From Bacteroides gallinarum DSM 18171 = JCM 13658 (GTDB lineage Bacteria > Bacteroidota > Bacteroidia > Bacteroidales > Bacteroidaceae), in NCBI RefSeq assembly GCF_000374365.1, contig NZ_KB894130.1, positions 42,431-106,430 of the forward strand: a stretch of DNA of 64,000 bases. The letters run 5' to 3'. Below the pieces are notes generated by a model, which searched no databases, was not told the origin of the DNA, and saw nothing but the letters and a program-made list of their open reading frames with translations. Made by a program: the position numbers and the translations under genes. Positions 7,111-15,792 of the stretch are shown one piece after another (within the stretch, counting starts at the first letter, position 1; every line of letters starts with the position of its first letter).

Positions 7111-8502
7111 ATGAGAATAAAGTTTTTAGCAATAATCGCGGGTTTCATTTTCGTATCAATCGCAATAAGCTCGTGCCTCGACTCCGATGATAACACAATA
7201 GAATTGAGCTCTGACGCTACGGTGCACGCCTTCGGCATCGACACGATATACGGCAAATCCTATAAATTCACGATAGACCAGCTAAACAGGGAAATCTACA
7301 ATCAGGACTCGCTGCCCATGGGAGCAGATACGATTCTCGACCGTATATTAATCGACACCTTCACCGTAAGCGGCTGGATTACTTCCGGAATCGGTGATAC
7401 CATATTTGTCCAGACAGATTCCGTAGACCTCAGGGAAGCCATTAACAAAGCGCAAGGGGAAGGTATGAAATTCAAGGTACACGCCCCCGACCAGACTACA
7501 TACCGGGAATACTCCCTCACAATCCGCGTGCACAAGCAAGACCCGGACTCTTTGGTCTGGGACAAAATGGAAACAGCGCTTCCCGCCCCGATTGCTCTCG
7601 GCAAACAAGCAAAAGCCATACTTTTCAATGGGGATTTATGGGTATTCACCTCCTCCAAAGCATACCGGACACCTACAAGAGGAGGAGCATACTGGATGAA
7701 TACGGGAGAAACGTACGGTTGGGAAGAAGAACCTTATGACCTTCAATCACCACTTCCCTCCAACGCCAAACTGGAATCTCTCGTATGTTTCAAATACAAC
7801 GAAGGAGATGATGTCAAGCAAACACTTTACCTCGTAACAACAGACCATAAGGTATACGCTTCCGAAGACGGTCTTGCATGGAATGAAGAAACCAGGTGGA
7901 ATGGTATAAGCAACATCCAGACGCTGATTGCAAGTTTCACCAATACGCTGACTATCGTTGCCGACGGCAATAAGGTCTACACAGCCAACTATAACGGTAG
8001 CGAATGGACAACAAGTACAGAAACCGTAATCGAGGAAGCCGGTTTCCCTATTTCGAACATATACTCCACCTATTTCGAAAACAACTACCAGCCGCAGGTA
8101 ATGATAGTAGGGGCAAACACCGATAGCGACAGTCAGCAGACCGTACCGTGGGCTTCTTCCGACGGTTGGAAATGGTATTCCCTGAAAAATACAAGTTCCT
8201 ACGAAATATATTGTCCCAAGATGAATTATCCGGCACTAATGTACTACGGCGAAAACTTCTACATCTTCGGCAGTGTGGAAAACAACAAGCTCGATGCTAT
8301 CTATTCCTCCGTCAATGGCATATCCTGGCGCAAAACCGAAAAGAAATTCCTATTGGACAAAGCCATGAATATCGCCGCCCCGTATTCCATTGTTGCCGAC
8401 AGCCCCTATATATGGGTGATATTCGGCGGCGACGGAAGTACGAATGAAGTTTGGCGCGGACATCTCAACAAACTGATGCCGCCTGTGCAATCCGTACAAT
8501 AG
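7111..8502 (+). CDS. surface-type lipoprotein, DUF6242-like beta-propeller
   Basis: A 463-aa secreted lipoprotein. The signal peptide ends in a lipobox (AISSC, Cys22) followed by the acidic LDSDDN, the kind of Bacteroides signal that sends lipoproteins to the cell surface. An N-terminal domain (about 35-145) is followed by repeated W/G-rich strands with S-x-D-G-x-x-W motifs (ASEDGLAWNE, ASSDGWKWYS, SSVNGISWRK). This suggests a sialidase-like or BNR-type beta-propeller. It resembles Bacteroides proteins annotated DUF6242 from memory. No catalytic residues can be assigned. It has its own -7 element and precedes uppS by 75 bases. Confidence 0.75.
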   Translation: MRIKFLAIIAGFIFVSIAISSCLDSDDNTIELSSDATVHAFGIDTIYGKSYKFTIDQLNREIYNQDSLPMGADTILDRILIDTFTVSGWITSGIGDTIFVQTDSVDLREAINKAQGEGMKFKVHAPDQTTYREYSLTIRVHKQDPDSLVWDKMETALPAPIALGKQAKAILFNGDLWVFTSSKAYRTPTRGGAYWMNTGETYGWEEEPYDLQSPLPSNAKLESLVCFKYNEGDDVKQTLYLVTTDHKVYASEDGLAWNEETRWNGISNIQTLIASFTNTLTIVADGNKVYTANYNGSEWTTSTETVIEEAGFPISNIYSTYFENNYQPQVMIVGANTDSDSQQTVPWASSDGWKWYSLKNTSSYEIYCPKMNYPALMYYGENFYIFGSVENNKLDAIYSSVNGISWRKTEKKFLLDKAMNIAAPYSIVADSPYIWVIFGGDGSTNEVWRGHLNKLMPPVQSVQ

Positions 8503-8577
8503 CCCTATTATTCCCCTTAACTTAATATTATATAGTAAGGTAATAGTAACCAAGACAAGAGATGTAAGTATAGAAAG

Positions 8578-9312
8578 ATGCTAAATACAGAAGAACTCGA
8601 TTTAAACCGGATTCCACAACACGTGGCAATTATCATGGACGGCAACGGACGCTGGGCAAAGCTGCGCGGGCAAGAACGCAGCTACGGACACCAGGCCGGT
8701 GCTGAGACGGTACATATCATTGCAGAAGAAGCGTCTATTTTAGGCATCAAATACCTGACACTATATACGTTCTCCACCGAGAACTGGAACCGTCCCTCCA
8801 ATGAAGTCGCCGCATTAATGGCACTCCTTTTCGACTCTATCGAAGAAGAGACATTCATGAAGAACAACATCAGATTCCGGATTATCGGAGACTTGATCAA
8901 GCTTCCCGCCAACGTACGGGAACGTCTTGAAACCTGTGCAACACACACATCCACCAATACGGGGATGACCTTGGTGCTGGCTATCAGCTACTCATCCCGT
9001 TGGGAGATAACGGAAGCCGCACGCCAGATTGCCGCTTTAGTGCAAAAAGGCGAATTGAGCCCCGAACAAATAGACAGCGACCTGCTATCCCGGCATCTCA
9101 CCACCGACTTTATGCCCGACCCGGATTTACTGATACGTACAGGCGGGGAAATCCGCCTGAGCAACTACCTGCTTTGGCAATGCGCCTATTCGGAACTTTA
9201 TTTCTGCGACACCTACTGGCCGGACTTCCATAAAGAGGAACTTCACAAAGCCATTCGCGACTACCAGAAACGCGAACGCAGATTCGGCAAAACCAGTGAA
9301 CAAATCAGTTAA
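8578..9312 (+). CDS. uppS: isoprenyl transferase (undecaprenyl diphosphate synthase)
   Basis: UppS condenses isopentenyl diphosphate onto farnesyl diphosphate in cis to make the C55 lipid carrier for peptidoglycan and surface glycans. The catalytic MDGNGRWA motif is at residues 20-27, with Asp21 the conserved metal-binding Asp. [12 protein letters not shown] and the C-terminal [19 protein letters not shown] are both family signatures. The 244-aa length is normal. It lies directly before bamA (51-base gap), the usual Bacteroides arrangement of uppS-bamA-ompH-ompH. Confidence 0.95.
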   Translation: MLNTEELDLNRIPQHVAIIMDGNGRWAKLRGQERSYGHQAGAETVHIIAEEASILGIKYLTLYTFSTENWNRPSNEVAALMALLFDSIEEETFMKNNIRFRIIGDLIKLPANVRERLETCATHTSTNTGMTLVLAISYSSRWEITEAARQIAALVQKGELSPEQIDSDLLSRHLTTDFMPDPDLLIRTGGEIRLSNYLLWQCAYSELYFCDTYWPDFHKEELHKAIRDYQKRERRFGKTSEQIS

Positions 9313-9363
9313 ATTGAGAAATAAAAATTGAGAAATAACTTATAATTTGTAATTCATAAAATA

Positions 9364-12003
9364 ATGCACTATCGTATTTTCTCCATACTCGTAACGTTTA
9401 TCTGCCTCTTTAGCTGTGCACTGTCCAGCATGGCACAGGACACAAGCAATACCGATGAAGGCGAAAAGCCCGTTATCCTCTATTCGGGAACGCCCAAGAA
9501 GTATGAAATAGCAGATATAAAGGTCGTAGGAGCCAAGAATTATGAAGATTATGTAATCATCGGCTTATCCGGATTATCGAAAGGCCAGACAATCACCGTA
9601 CCCGGCGATGAAATAACGCAAGCCTGTAAACGCTACTGGCGTCACGGACTGTTCTCCGACGTACAGGTTACCGCGGATAAAATCGAAGGCGACAAAATCT
9701 GGCTTACAATCCACTTGACAATGCGTCCCCGCGTATCCGACATCCGCTACCACGGCGTAAAGAAGTCCGAGCGCGAAGACCTGGAAGCCAGAGTAGGTCT
9801 GATAAAAGGTAATCAGATTACTCCCAACCTGATAGACCGTGCCAAGACGCTGATTAAACGATACTTTGACGACAAAGGCTTCAAGAACGCAGATATTATC
9901 ATCACGCAGAAAGACGACCCAAAAAACGACAACCAGGTGCTGGTAGACATCAATATCGATAAGAAGGAGAAAGTAAAAGTACATAAGATTACGATTACCG
10001 GCAACCAAGCCATTACCACGAAGAAATTGAAACGGGTAATGAAGAAAACGAACGAAAAAGGCAAGTTAATCAACCTTTTCCGTACCAAGAAATTCGTAGA
10101 GGAGAACTTCGAGGCCGACAAGCAACTCATTATAGACAAGTACAACGAGCTGGGTTACCGCGATGCCATGATTGTAAAAGACAGCATCAAGCCCTATGAC
10201 GAACGCACCGTAGATATCTCCCTTGAAATCGAAGAAGGGCAGAAATACTACCTGCGCAACGTAACCTGGGTAGGTAATACGCTCTATCCCTCCGAACAAT
10301 TGAACTTCCTGCTGCGCATGAAGAAAGGTGACGTCTACAACCAGAAACTGCTGGAAGAACGTACCAGCACGGACGAAGATGCAATCGGCAACCTCTACTA
10401 CAACAACGGTTACCTGTTCTACTCGCTCGACCCCGTAGAAGTAAACATCGTAGGCGACTCTATCGACCTGGAGATGCGTATCTTCGAAGGCCGCCAAGCC
10501 ACTATCAACAAGATTAGCATCAACGGTAACGACCGCCTGTACGAAAATGTAGTCCGCCGCGAGCTGCGTACCCGCCCGGGACAATTGTTCAGCCGTGAAG
10601 ACCTGATGCGTTCCATGCGTGAAATCCAGCAAATGGGACACTTCGACCCCGAACAAATCACACCGGACATCCAGCCCAAACCGGAAGACGGAACGGTAGA
10701 CATCGGTTACGACCTCGTTTCCAAAGCCAACGACCAGGTAGAATTCTCCGCCGGTTGGGGACAAACGGGTATCATCGGCAAGCTGAGCCTGAAATTTACG
10801 AACTTCTCCGTAGCCAACCTGCTGCATCCGGGTGAAAACTACCGCGGAATCCTGCCGCAAGGCGACGGGCAGACACTGACAATCAGCGGACAGACCAATG
10901 CCAAATACTACCAGTCGTACAGCGTATCGTTCTACGACCCGTGGTTCGGTGGCAAGCGTCCGAACGCATTCTCCGTATCCGCCTTCTACTCCCGCCAGAC
11001 CGATATCAGCAGCCGTTACTACAACTCGGCATACATGAACAGCTATTACAACAGCTATTACAGCGGCTTGTACGGTTACGGCATGTACAACTACGGCAAC
11101 TACAACAGCTACGAAAACTACTACGACCCCGACAAATCTATCCAGATGTGGGGACTTGCAGTAATGTTCGGTAAGCGTCTGAAATGGCCTGATGACTACT
11201 TCCAGTTTACAGCCGAGCTGGCCTACCAGCGCTATATCCTGAGCGACTGGCAGTACTTCCCCGTAACCAACGGCAAGTGCAACAACCTGAGCATCAACCT
11301 TACTTTGTCGCGTAGCTCTATCGACAACCCTATCTACCCGCGCCAAGGTTCCGAGTTCTCGCTGTCGGCACAGTTAACGCCGCCCTACTCCCTGTTCGAC
11401 GGTACGGACTACAGCAAGTACAGTACCAGCAACCAGGACGACATGAACAAGATGCACAAATGGATAGAATACCACAAATGGAAATTCAAATCCAAAATAT
11501 ACATCCCGCTGTTAGACCCCATATCCGTAAAACGTACTCCGGTATTAATGGGACGTGTAGAGTTCGGTTTGTTAGGACACTACAATAAATACAAGAAATC
11601 CCCGTTCGAAACCTTCGACGTAGGTGGCGACGGTATGACAGGCTATTCCAGCTATGCAACCGAAAGTATCGCCCTGCGCGGATACGAAAACAGCTCTCTT
11701 ACCCCTTACGGATACGAAGGCTACGCATACACACGCCTCGGCCTGGAATTAAGATATCCGCTGATGCTGGAAACAAGTACCAGTATTTATGCGTTGACTT
11801 TTGTCGAAGCCGGTAATGCCTGGCACGATGTGAACAAGTTCAACCCGTTCGACTTGAAACGTTCTGCCGGCGTCGGTGTCCGTATCTTCCTTCCGATGAT
11901 TGGTATGATGGGTATCGACTGGGCTTACGGTTTCGACAAAGTGTTCGGAAGAAGCGACTACGGCGGCAGCCAGTTCCACTTCATCTTAGGACAAGAGTTC
12001 TAA
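9364..12003 (+). CDS. bamA: outer membrane protein assembly factor BamA
   Basis: BamA inserts beta-barrel proteins into the outer membrane. The 879-aa product has a signal peptide (1-25, ending SSMAQ), a string of POTRA domains (about 45-440) and a C-terminal 16-stranded-type barrel that ends in the aromatic residue Phe (GQEF), the expected outer-membrane terminus. Residues 552-587 form a Tyr/Asn/Gly/Ser-rich insertion with 15 tyrosines in 36 residues, between barrel strands and so probably an exposed loop. The next two genes encode Skp/OmpH-like chaperones that deliver its clients. Confidence 0.95.
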   Translation: MHYRIFSILVTFICLFSCALSSMAQDTSNTDEGEKPVILYSGTPKKYEIADIKVVGAKNYEDYVIIGLSGLSKGQTITVPGDEITQACKRYWRHGLFSDVQVTADKIEGDKIWLTIHLTMRPRVSDIRYHGVKKSEREDLEARVGLIKGNQITPNLIDRAKTLIKRYFDDKGFKNADIIITQKDDPKNDNQVLVDINIDKKEKVKVHKITITGNQAITTKKLKRVMKKTNEKGKLINLFRTKKFVEENFEADKQLIIDKYNELGYRDAMIVKDSIKPYDERTVDISLEIEEGQKYYLRNVTWVGNTLYPSEQLNFLLRMKKGDVYNQKLLEERTSTDEDAIGNLYYNNGYLFYSLDPVEVNIVGDSIDLEMRIFEGRQATINKISINGNDRLYENVVRRELRTRPGQLFSREDLMRSMREIQQMGHFDPEQITPDIQPKPEDGTVDIGYDLVSKANDQVEFSAGWGQTGIIGKLSLKFTNFSVANLLHPGENYRGILPQGDGQTLTISGQTNAKYYQSYSVSFYDPWFGGKRPNAFSVSAFYSRQTDISSRYYNSAYMNSYYNSYYSGLYGYGMYNYGNYNSYENYYDPDKSIQMWGLAVMFGKRLKWPDDYFQFTAELAYQRYILSDWQYFPVTNGKCNNLSINLTLSRSSIDNPIYPRQGSEFSLSAQLTPPYSLFDGTDYSKYSTSNQDDMNKMHKWIEYHKWKFKSKIYIPLLDPISVKRTPVLMGRVEFGLLGHYNKYKKSPFETFDVGGDGMTGYSSYATESIALRGYENSSLTPYGYEGYAYTRLGLELRYPLMLETSTSIYALTFVEAGNAWHDVNKFNPFDLKRSAGVGVRIFLPMIGMMGIDWAYGFDKVFGRSDYGGSQFHFILGQEF

Positions 12004-12028
12004 ATTGTTTAACTAAAACCAGAACGTT

Positions 12029-12544
12029 ATGAAAAAGAGTTTATTAATTATGTTTCTGCTGTTTGCCGCAGGTATTACAGCCAACGCACAGAAGTTTGCC
12101 CTAATCGACATGGAATATATCTTAAAGCATATCCCCGCTTACCAAAGTGCGAATGACGAACTGAACCGGGCTTCCAAGCAATGGCAAGGCGAAATAGAGA
12201 AGCTGGGCAAGGAAGCCAAAAGCTTGTACGACAGCTACCAGGCATCTGCTAAAACCCTTTCCGATGCACAAAAGTCCAAGAAGGAAGAAGAAATCGTAGC
12301 CAAAGAGAAAGCCGCCGCCGAGTTGCGTCGTAAATACTTCGGTCCCGAAGGCGAACTTTTCAAAAAGCGCGAGGCGCTGATGCAGCCTATCCAGGACGAT
12401 ATATACGAAGCCATAAAGGAAATTTCGACACAGAGAGGCTATGCCGTAGTAGCAGACCGCGCATCTGCATCGAGCATTATCTTCGCCTCTCCAAGCATCG
12501 ACATAAGTAATGAAGTACTTACAAAATTAGGATATTCAAATTAA
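12029..12544 (+). CDS. OmpH/Skp-family periplasmic chaperone (copy 1)
   Basis: Skp/OmpH proteins are trimeric periplasmic holdases that hold unfolded outer-membrane proteins for BamA. This 171-aa protein has a signal peptide (to ITANAQ, residue 21), the conserved FALIDMEYILKHIPAY opening, and a charged coiled-coil centre (about 45-115, rich in K/E/A) that forms the tentacles. It lies 25 bases after bamA and is probably co-transcribed. It is a paralogue of the next gene, which has a similar plan but is clearly divergent in sequence. Confidence 0.9.
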   Translation: MKKSLLIMFLLFAAGITANAQKFALIDMEYILKHIPAYQSANDELNRASKQWQGEIEKLGKEAKSLYDSYQASAKTLSDAQKSKKEEEIVAKEKAAAELRRKYFGPEGELFKKREALMQPIQDDIYEAIKEISTQRGYAVVADRASASSIIFASPSIDISNEVLTKLGYSN

Positions 12545-12595
12545 TTTCATACATTTGCATCCTATACAACGAATAATCAAATAAATAATAACATT

Positions 12596-13102
12596 ATGCT
12601 TAAAAAAATCGCACTGCTCGTAGTTATGTTTGCCCTCCCCCTGGGGGCTATGGCGCAAACAAAATTCGCTCACATGAACTCGCAAGAGGTAATTATCACC
12701 ATGCCGGAATACACTAAAGCGCAATCCGACCTGGATAATATGTCCAAAGAGTACCAGGCAGAAATGCAGCGTACCCAGGAAGAGTTCAATAAGAAGTATC
12801 AGGAATTCCTGGCACAAGCCGACTCACTGCCGAAGAACATCGCAGAAAGACGCCAAAAAGAATTGCAGGACATGGCACAGCGCCAGGAGCAATTCCAGCA
12901 AGAGGCTTACCAATCCATGCAAAAAGCACAGCAAGATGCCATGACTCCTATCTATAAAAAGCTGGACGAGGCTATCCAGGCTGTAGGCAAAGCCGAAGGC
13001 GTAGTATATATCTTCGACCTGGCGCGTACCCCGATACCTTACGTTGGTACACAAAGTATAGATGTAACTGCCAAAGTAAAAACGCAGCTCGGCATCAAAT
13101 AG
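12596..13102 (+). CDS. OmpH/Skp-family periplasmic chaperone (copy 2)
   Basis: A second Skp/OmpH chaperone of 168 aa, with a signal peptide to GAMAQ (residue 21), the conserved FAHMNSQEVIITMPEY start and a coiled-coil midsection rich in Gln (AQRQEQFQQEAYQSMQKAQQ). The C-terminal part (YIFDLARTPIPYVGTQSIDV) closes the trimeric base. A TACATTTG -7-like element at 12550-12557 may give it an extra promoter. The transcript ends at the strong hairpin at 13153. Confidence 0.9.
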   Translation: MLKKIALLVVMFALPLGAMAQTKFAHMNSQEVIITMPEYTKAQSDLDNMSKEYQAEMQRTQEEFNKKYQEFLAQADSLPKNIAERRQKELQDMAQRQEQFQQEAYQSMQKAQQDAMTPIYKKLDEAIQAVGKAEGVVYIFDLARTPIPYVGTQSIDVTAKVKTQLGIK

Positions 13103-13152
13103 CGCCGGTATCCAACAAACCGCATACCTCTAAACGAGGAATTCACCCGAAG

Positions 13153-13183
13153 GGTCAGGCTGTCAGCAGCCTGACCTTTTTTT
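13153..13183 (+). terminator. intrinsic terminator of the bamA-ompH unit
   Basis: A 10-bp perfect stem (GGTCAGGCTG 13153-13162, CAGCCTGACC 13167-13176) with a four-base loop is followed directly by seven T residues. It lies 50 bases after the second ompH stop. Confidence 0.92.
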
Positions 13184-13188
13184 ATACC

Positions 13189-13323
13189 CTGCCCTCTCAC
13201 TGTTCCTTCACCTTCTCTTTGTCTTCCTTCGTTTCCCTTTTCACTTTTCCTCACCTTCCCTTTCCCCCTTTTCTTCATCTTTCCTTTCTTTCTCATTCTT
13301 TCACTTCTCATTTTTCCTCACCA
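13189..13323. repeat. long polypyrimidine tract
   Basis: About 130 bases in which roughly nine in ten plus-strand bases are C or T, built from irregular CCTTT, CTTTC and TTCAC units. It is not coding: the minus-strand open frame through it is only Lys/Arg/Glu/Gly low complexity. It lies between the ompH terminator and the glpT remnant. Confidence 0.7.
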
Positions 13324-13379
13324 AATCCTTTTTCAACACAGAGGGGACGGAGTTTCACGGAGGTCACAGAGTTAGTTAG

Positions 13380-13547
13380 TTCTTCGGGTACTTCTTCGGA
13401 ACAGCTATCCTTGCCAACGTAGTGCTCGGCTACGTAGCCGAAATGGCAGGCTGGGACTGGACTTTCATACTGCTGATAATAGCCTGCGCCCTATCCATTG
13501 TCTTTATGTCCTTTACATACAAAGAAGAGAAAGCTGCTAGAAGGTAG
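13380..13547 (+). pseudogene. C-terminal remnant of a glpT paralogue
   Basis: In frame from FFGYFFGTAILANV to the stop TAG at 13545-13547, 55 codons match the C-terminus of the intact glycerol-3-phosphate transporter at 44190-45587. The first 91 bases (13379-13469) are identical to 44283-44373 (opposite strand) except for one base (13403). After that point the two copies diverge strongly. The fragment has no start, lacks about 90 percent of the protein and is preceded by a TAG in frame. It heads the HAD phosphatase-porin-propeller genes, so a whole second glpT probably once stood here. Confidence 0.88.
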
Positions 13548-13579
13548 CAACATAGTACTACAAAAACAAACAAATAACA

Positions 13580-14560
13580 ATGAAGAATATGAATTCCACA
13601 CAACAAGACAAGAGCAATAAGAATATACATTCCATATATAGATTTTTGTTCATAATCCTATTAGTAAGCAGCTACCCGGTATCGGGTTCCTCACAAACCT
13701 ACCGCAAAATATCCGGCTGGACGGATGAAACCAACAATAGGATTGAAAGCTTTCTGAACACTACGATTACAATGAATATCCGCAAGGTAGCCGTATTCGA
13801 CGGCGACGGAACCGTTATCGGGCAAACCCCTTATTACCTTGCCGATGAAGCCCTCTACCGCTATGCCGATAAATACTATAAAGGCAGGAAAGACCCGCAG
13901 GCGGTGAGCAAGCTCGCCATACTGAACCGCATGGTGAAAGACGGTAATAACGTAGGCAAAGCCTACGTAGAAGACCGCGTACATTTTCTGTCCGGAATGA
14001 CACCCGCCGAAATAATGGACATGGGTTACGAATGCTACCTCGACTCATATCAAGGAAAGTTCTACCCCGAAATGAAACAGCTGATTGCCAACCTCAAAGA
14101 ATACGGTTTCGAAGTATGGATACTGACTGCATCGCCGGAATTTCTCTACCAAAAGTTCCTTGCGGAAGAACTGGGACTACCCGATACACAAATCTTGGGA
14201 GTAAAATCCGTTGTTGCAAACGGAGTGCTGACGGACGAAATCATCATGCCCATTCCCCAGGACGACGGTAAAGCCAATGTAATACCTACCTTCATCAAAA
14301 CGCGCCCACTGGTTGTCGGAGGCAACAGCCGTGGCGATATGGACATGCTGAACCAGTCGTGCGGCCTAAAGATTGTCGTAAACCCGGACGATGCAACCGT
14401 AAGAGGCAAGGAAGACGGTGCGATGAGCGGCTATACCGTCAAGCAATACTGGGAAAAAGAAGGCGCGGTTATCGTGAGATGCAACGACGTTCCCGACCCC
14501 GAAACAAAGTTCCACACAGAGAGTTGGAAAATCAGAACCAACAAACCAAATCCTCGCTAA
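13580..14560 (+). CDS. secreted HAD-superfamily phosphatase
   Basis: A 326-aa HAD hydrolase of the phosphoserine-phosphatase-like (subfamily I) type. Motif 1 is DGDGT (in VAVFDGDGTVIG, about residue 76), motif 2 is LTAS, and motif 4 is GNSRGDMDML. A helical cap lies between motifs 1 and 2. A hydrophobic segment near residues 23-35 (RFLFIILLVSSYPVSGSSQ) after a polar N-terminus is a signal peptide, so it should act in the periplasm or outside, releasing phosphate from small phosphate esters. It stands 32 bases after the glpT remnant and just before an OprP-type porin. The substrate is unknown. Confidence 0.82.
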   Translation: MKNMNSTQQDKSNKNIHSIYRFLFIILLVSSYPVSGSSQTYRKISGWTDETNNRIESFLNTTITMNIRKVAVFDGDGTVIGQTPYYLADEALYRYADKYYKGRKDPQAVSKLAILNRMVKDGNNVGKAYVEDRVHFLSGMTPAEIMDMGYECYLDSYQGKFYPEMKQLIANLKEYGFEVWILTASPEFLYQKFLAEELGLPDTQILGVKSVVANGVLTDEIIMPIPQDDGKANVIPTFIKTRPLVVGGNSRGDMDMLNQSCGLKIVVNPDDATVRGKEDGAMSGYTVKQYWEKEGAVIVRCNDVPDPETKFHTESWKIRTNKPNPR

Positions 14561-14592
14561 GAGGAACATTATTCATATTAAATCTATACGAC

Positions 14593-15771
14593 ATGAAACA
14601 AAAAATCATCGGTGTGCTCTTTTTGAGCGGTACCATGCTGGTACCAAACCTTGCATTTGCAGACTCCAAACCGGAAGCCGCAACAGAGACTCTAACCGTT
14701 ACAGAAACAGAGGCCGTTGCTGCCGAAAGCTCCGAACCGGCAAAATGGGAAAAAGTATTGGAGAAACTGCCCAAGCTCTCTGGCTATCTTCAAACCGGCT
14801 GGAACTACAGCTCCGTCGGCGACGGAACATCATCGTTCCAGGCAAAACGCCTCCGCCTGATAATGGACGGAAATGTAACCAAGAACATATCCTTCCGCTT
14901 ACAGATTGAAGGCTTCAACGGTATTGCCGGCTCCACCAACGGCAACGGGCAGAAAAACCTGCAAATAATGGACGCCTTTGTTACCGCAAAGATTTCGAAA
15001 GCCTTCCAGGTACGTGTAGGACAATACTATCTGCCACTCGGTTACGAAAACTACGACCTCTCCCCGGCAACGCTGGAAACCGTCGATTTCTCGAACATCT
15101 GCTACCGTATGGTCTGCCGCAATGCTATCGGGTACGACTTCGTAGATTACGGACGCGACCTCGGCATCATGGCCTTCGGCGACCTTTTCACGGACGAAGC
15201 AAGAGGATTCAGCCGTTTAAGCTACAACCTGTCATTGTCTAACGGTCATCTCCCGATGAAAGACGACAACAACAAGTCCAAAGACCTCGTTGCCGCCCTG
15301 ACCTTCCGCCCAACAAAATTTTTCAATATAAAAGCCTCCTACAACTGGGGCGAATACAAAGGCACGGTCAACGACGAATCATTCAATTACCAGCCGATGA
15401 ACCGCGTCATCGTAGGCGCATGGTACAACGACCCGAAAGGCCTTGACCTGCGTGCGGAATACGGGCACATAGGAAGCAGCGCAGACGGGCACGATGTAAT
15501 CAAAGAAGACGGTTTCTATGCTTTGGCAGGCTGGCATGCAGGCAAATTCCTGCCGGTAGTACGCTACGACTTCTATCGCGACAAGGTAAACGACAGTAGC
15601 CTGAACAACTACGACCGCGTGCTCCTGGGACTTACCTGCAATCCTTGCAACCATGTAAAGATACAAGCTAATTACAGCCACTCTTTCTATACCGACAAAG
15701 CAAAGGATGCAAGCAACAAGGGCAAAAGAGGTTCTGACCAGATTCAATTAATGGGTGTTTTCTATTTCTAA
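14593..15771 (+). CDS. OprP/OprO-type outer-membrane porin
   Basis: A 392-aa outer-membrane porin of the phosphate-selective OprO/OprP family. It has a signal peptide ending at LAFADS (about residue 24), a disordered Thr/Glu-rich linker, then alternating beta strands from LSGYLQTGWNYSS to the terminal aromatic GVFYF. Features such as RLRLIMDGNVTKNISFRLQIEG and QVRVGQYYLPLGYENYDLSP are typical of the family. The open frame extends upstream, but the ATG at 14593 starts the signal peptide. With the HAD phosphatase and the next gene it forms an apparent operon for organophosphate use, comparable to the porin of the glp operon at 41.3 kb. Confidence 0.85.
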   Translation: MKQKIIGVLFLSGTMLVPNLAFADSKPEAATETLTVTETEAVAAESSEPAKWEKVLEKLPKLSGYLQTGWNYSSVGDGTSSFQAKRLRLIMDGNVTKNISFRLQIEGFNGIAGSTNGNGQKNLQIMDAFVTAKISKAFQVRVGQYYLPLGYENYDLSPATLETVDFSNICYRMVCRNAIGYDFVDYGRDLGIMAFGDLFTDEARGFSRLSYNLSLSNGHLPMKDDNNKSKDLVAALTFRPTKFFNIKASYNWGEYKGTVNDESFNYQPMNRVIVGAWYNDPKGLDLRAEYGHIGSSADGHDVIKEDGFYALAGWHAGKFLPVVRYDFYRDKVNDSSLNNYDRVLLGLTCNPCNHVKIQANYSHSFYTDKAKDASNKGKRGSDQIQLMGVFYF

Positions 15772-15792
15772 ACATACTAAAATCATATTATC

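Noticed and set aside
10066..11346. 426-aa open frame on the minus strand
   Set aside because: It runs antisense to the clear BamA gene and its protein is a valine- and alanine-rich shadow with no domain pattern.
13039..13311. 90-aa Lys/Arg/Glu/Gly-rich minus-strand frame
   Set aside because: It is merely the translation of the polypyrimidine tract and the ompH 3' end.
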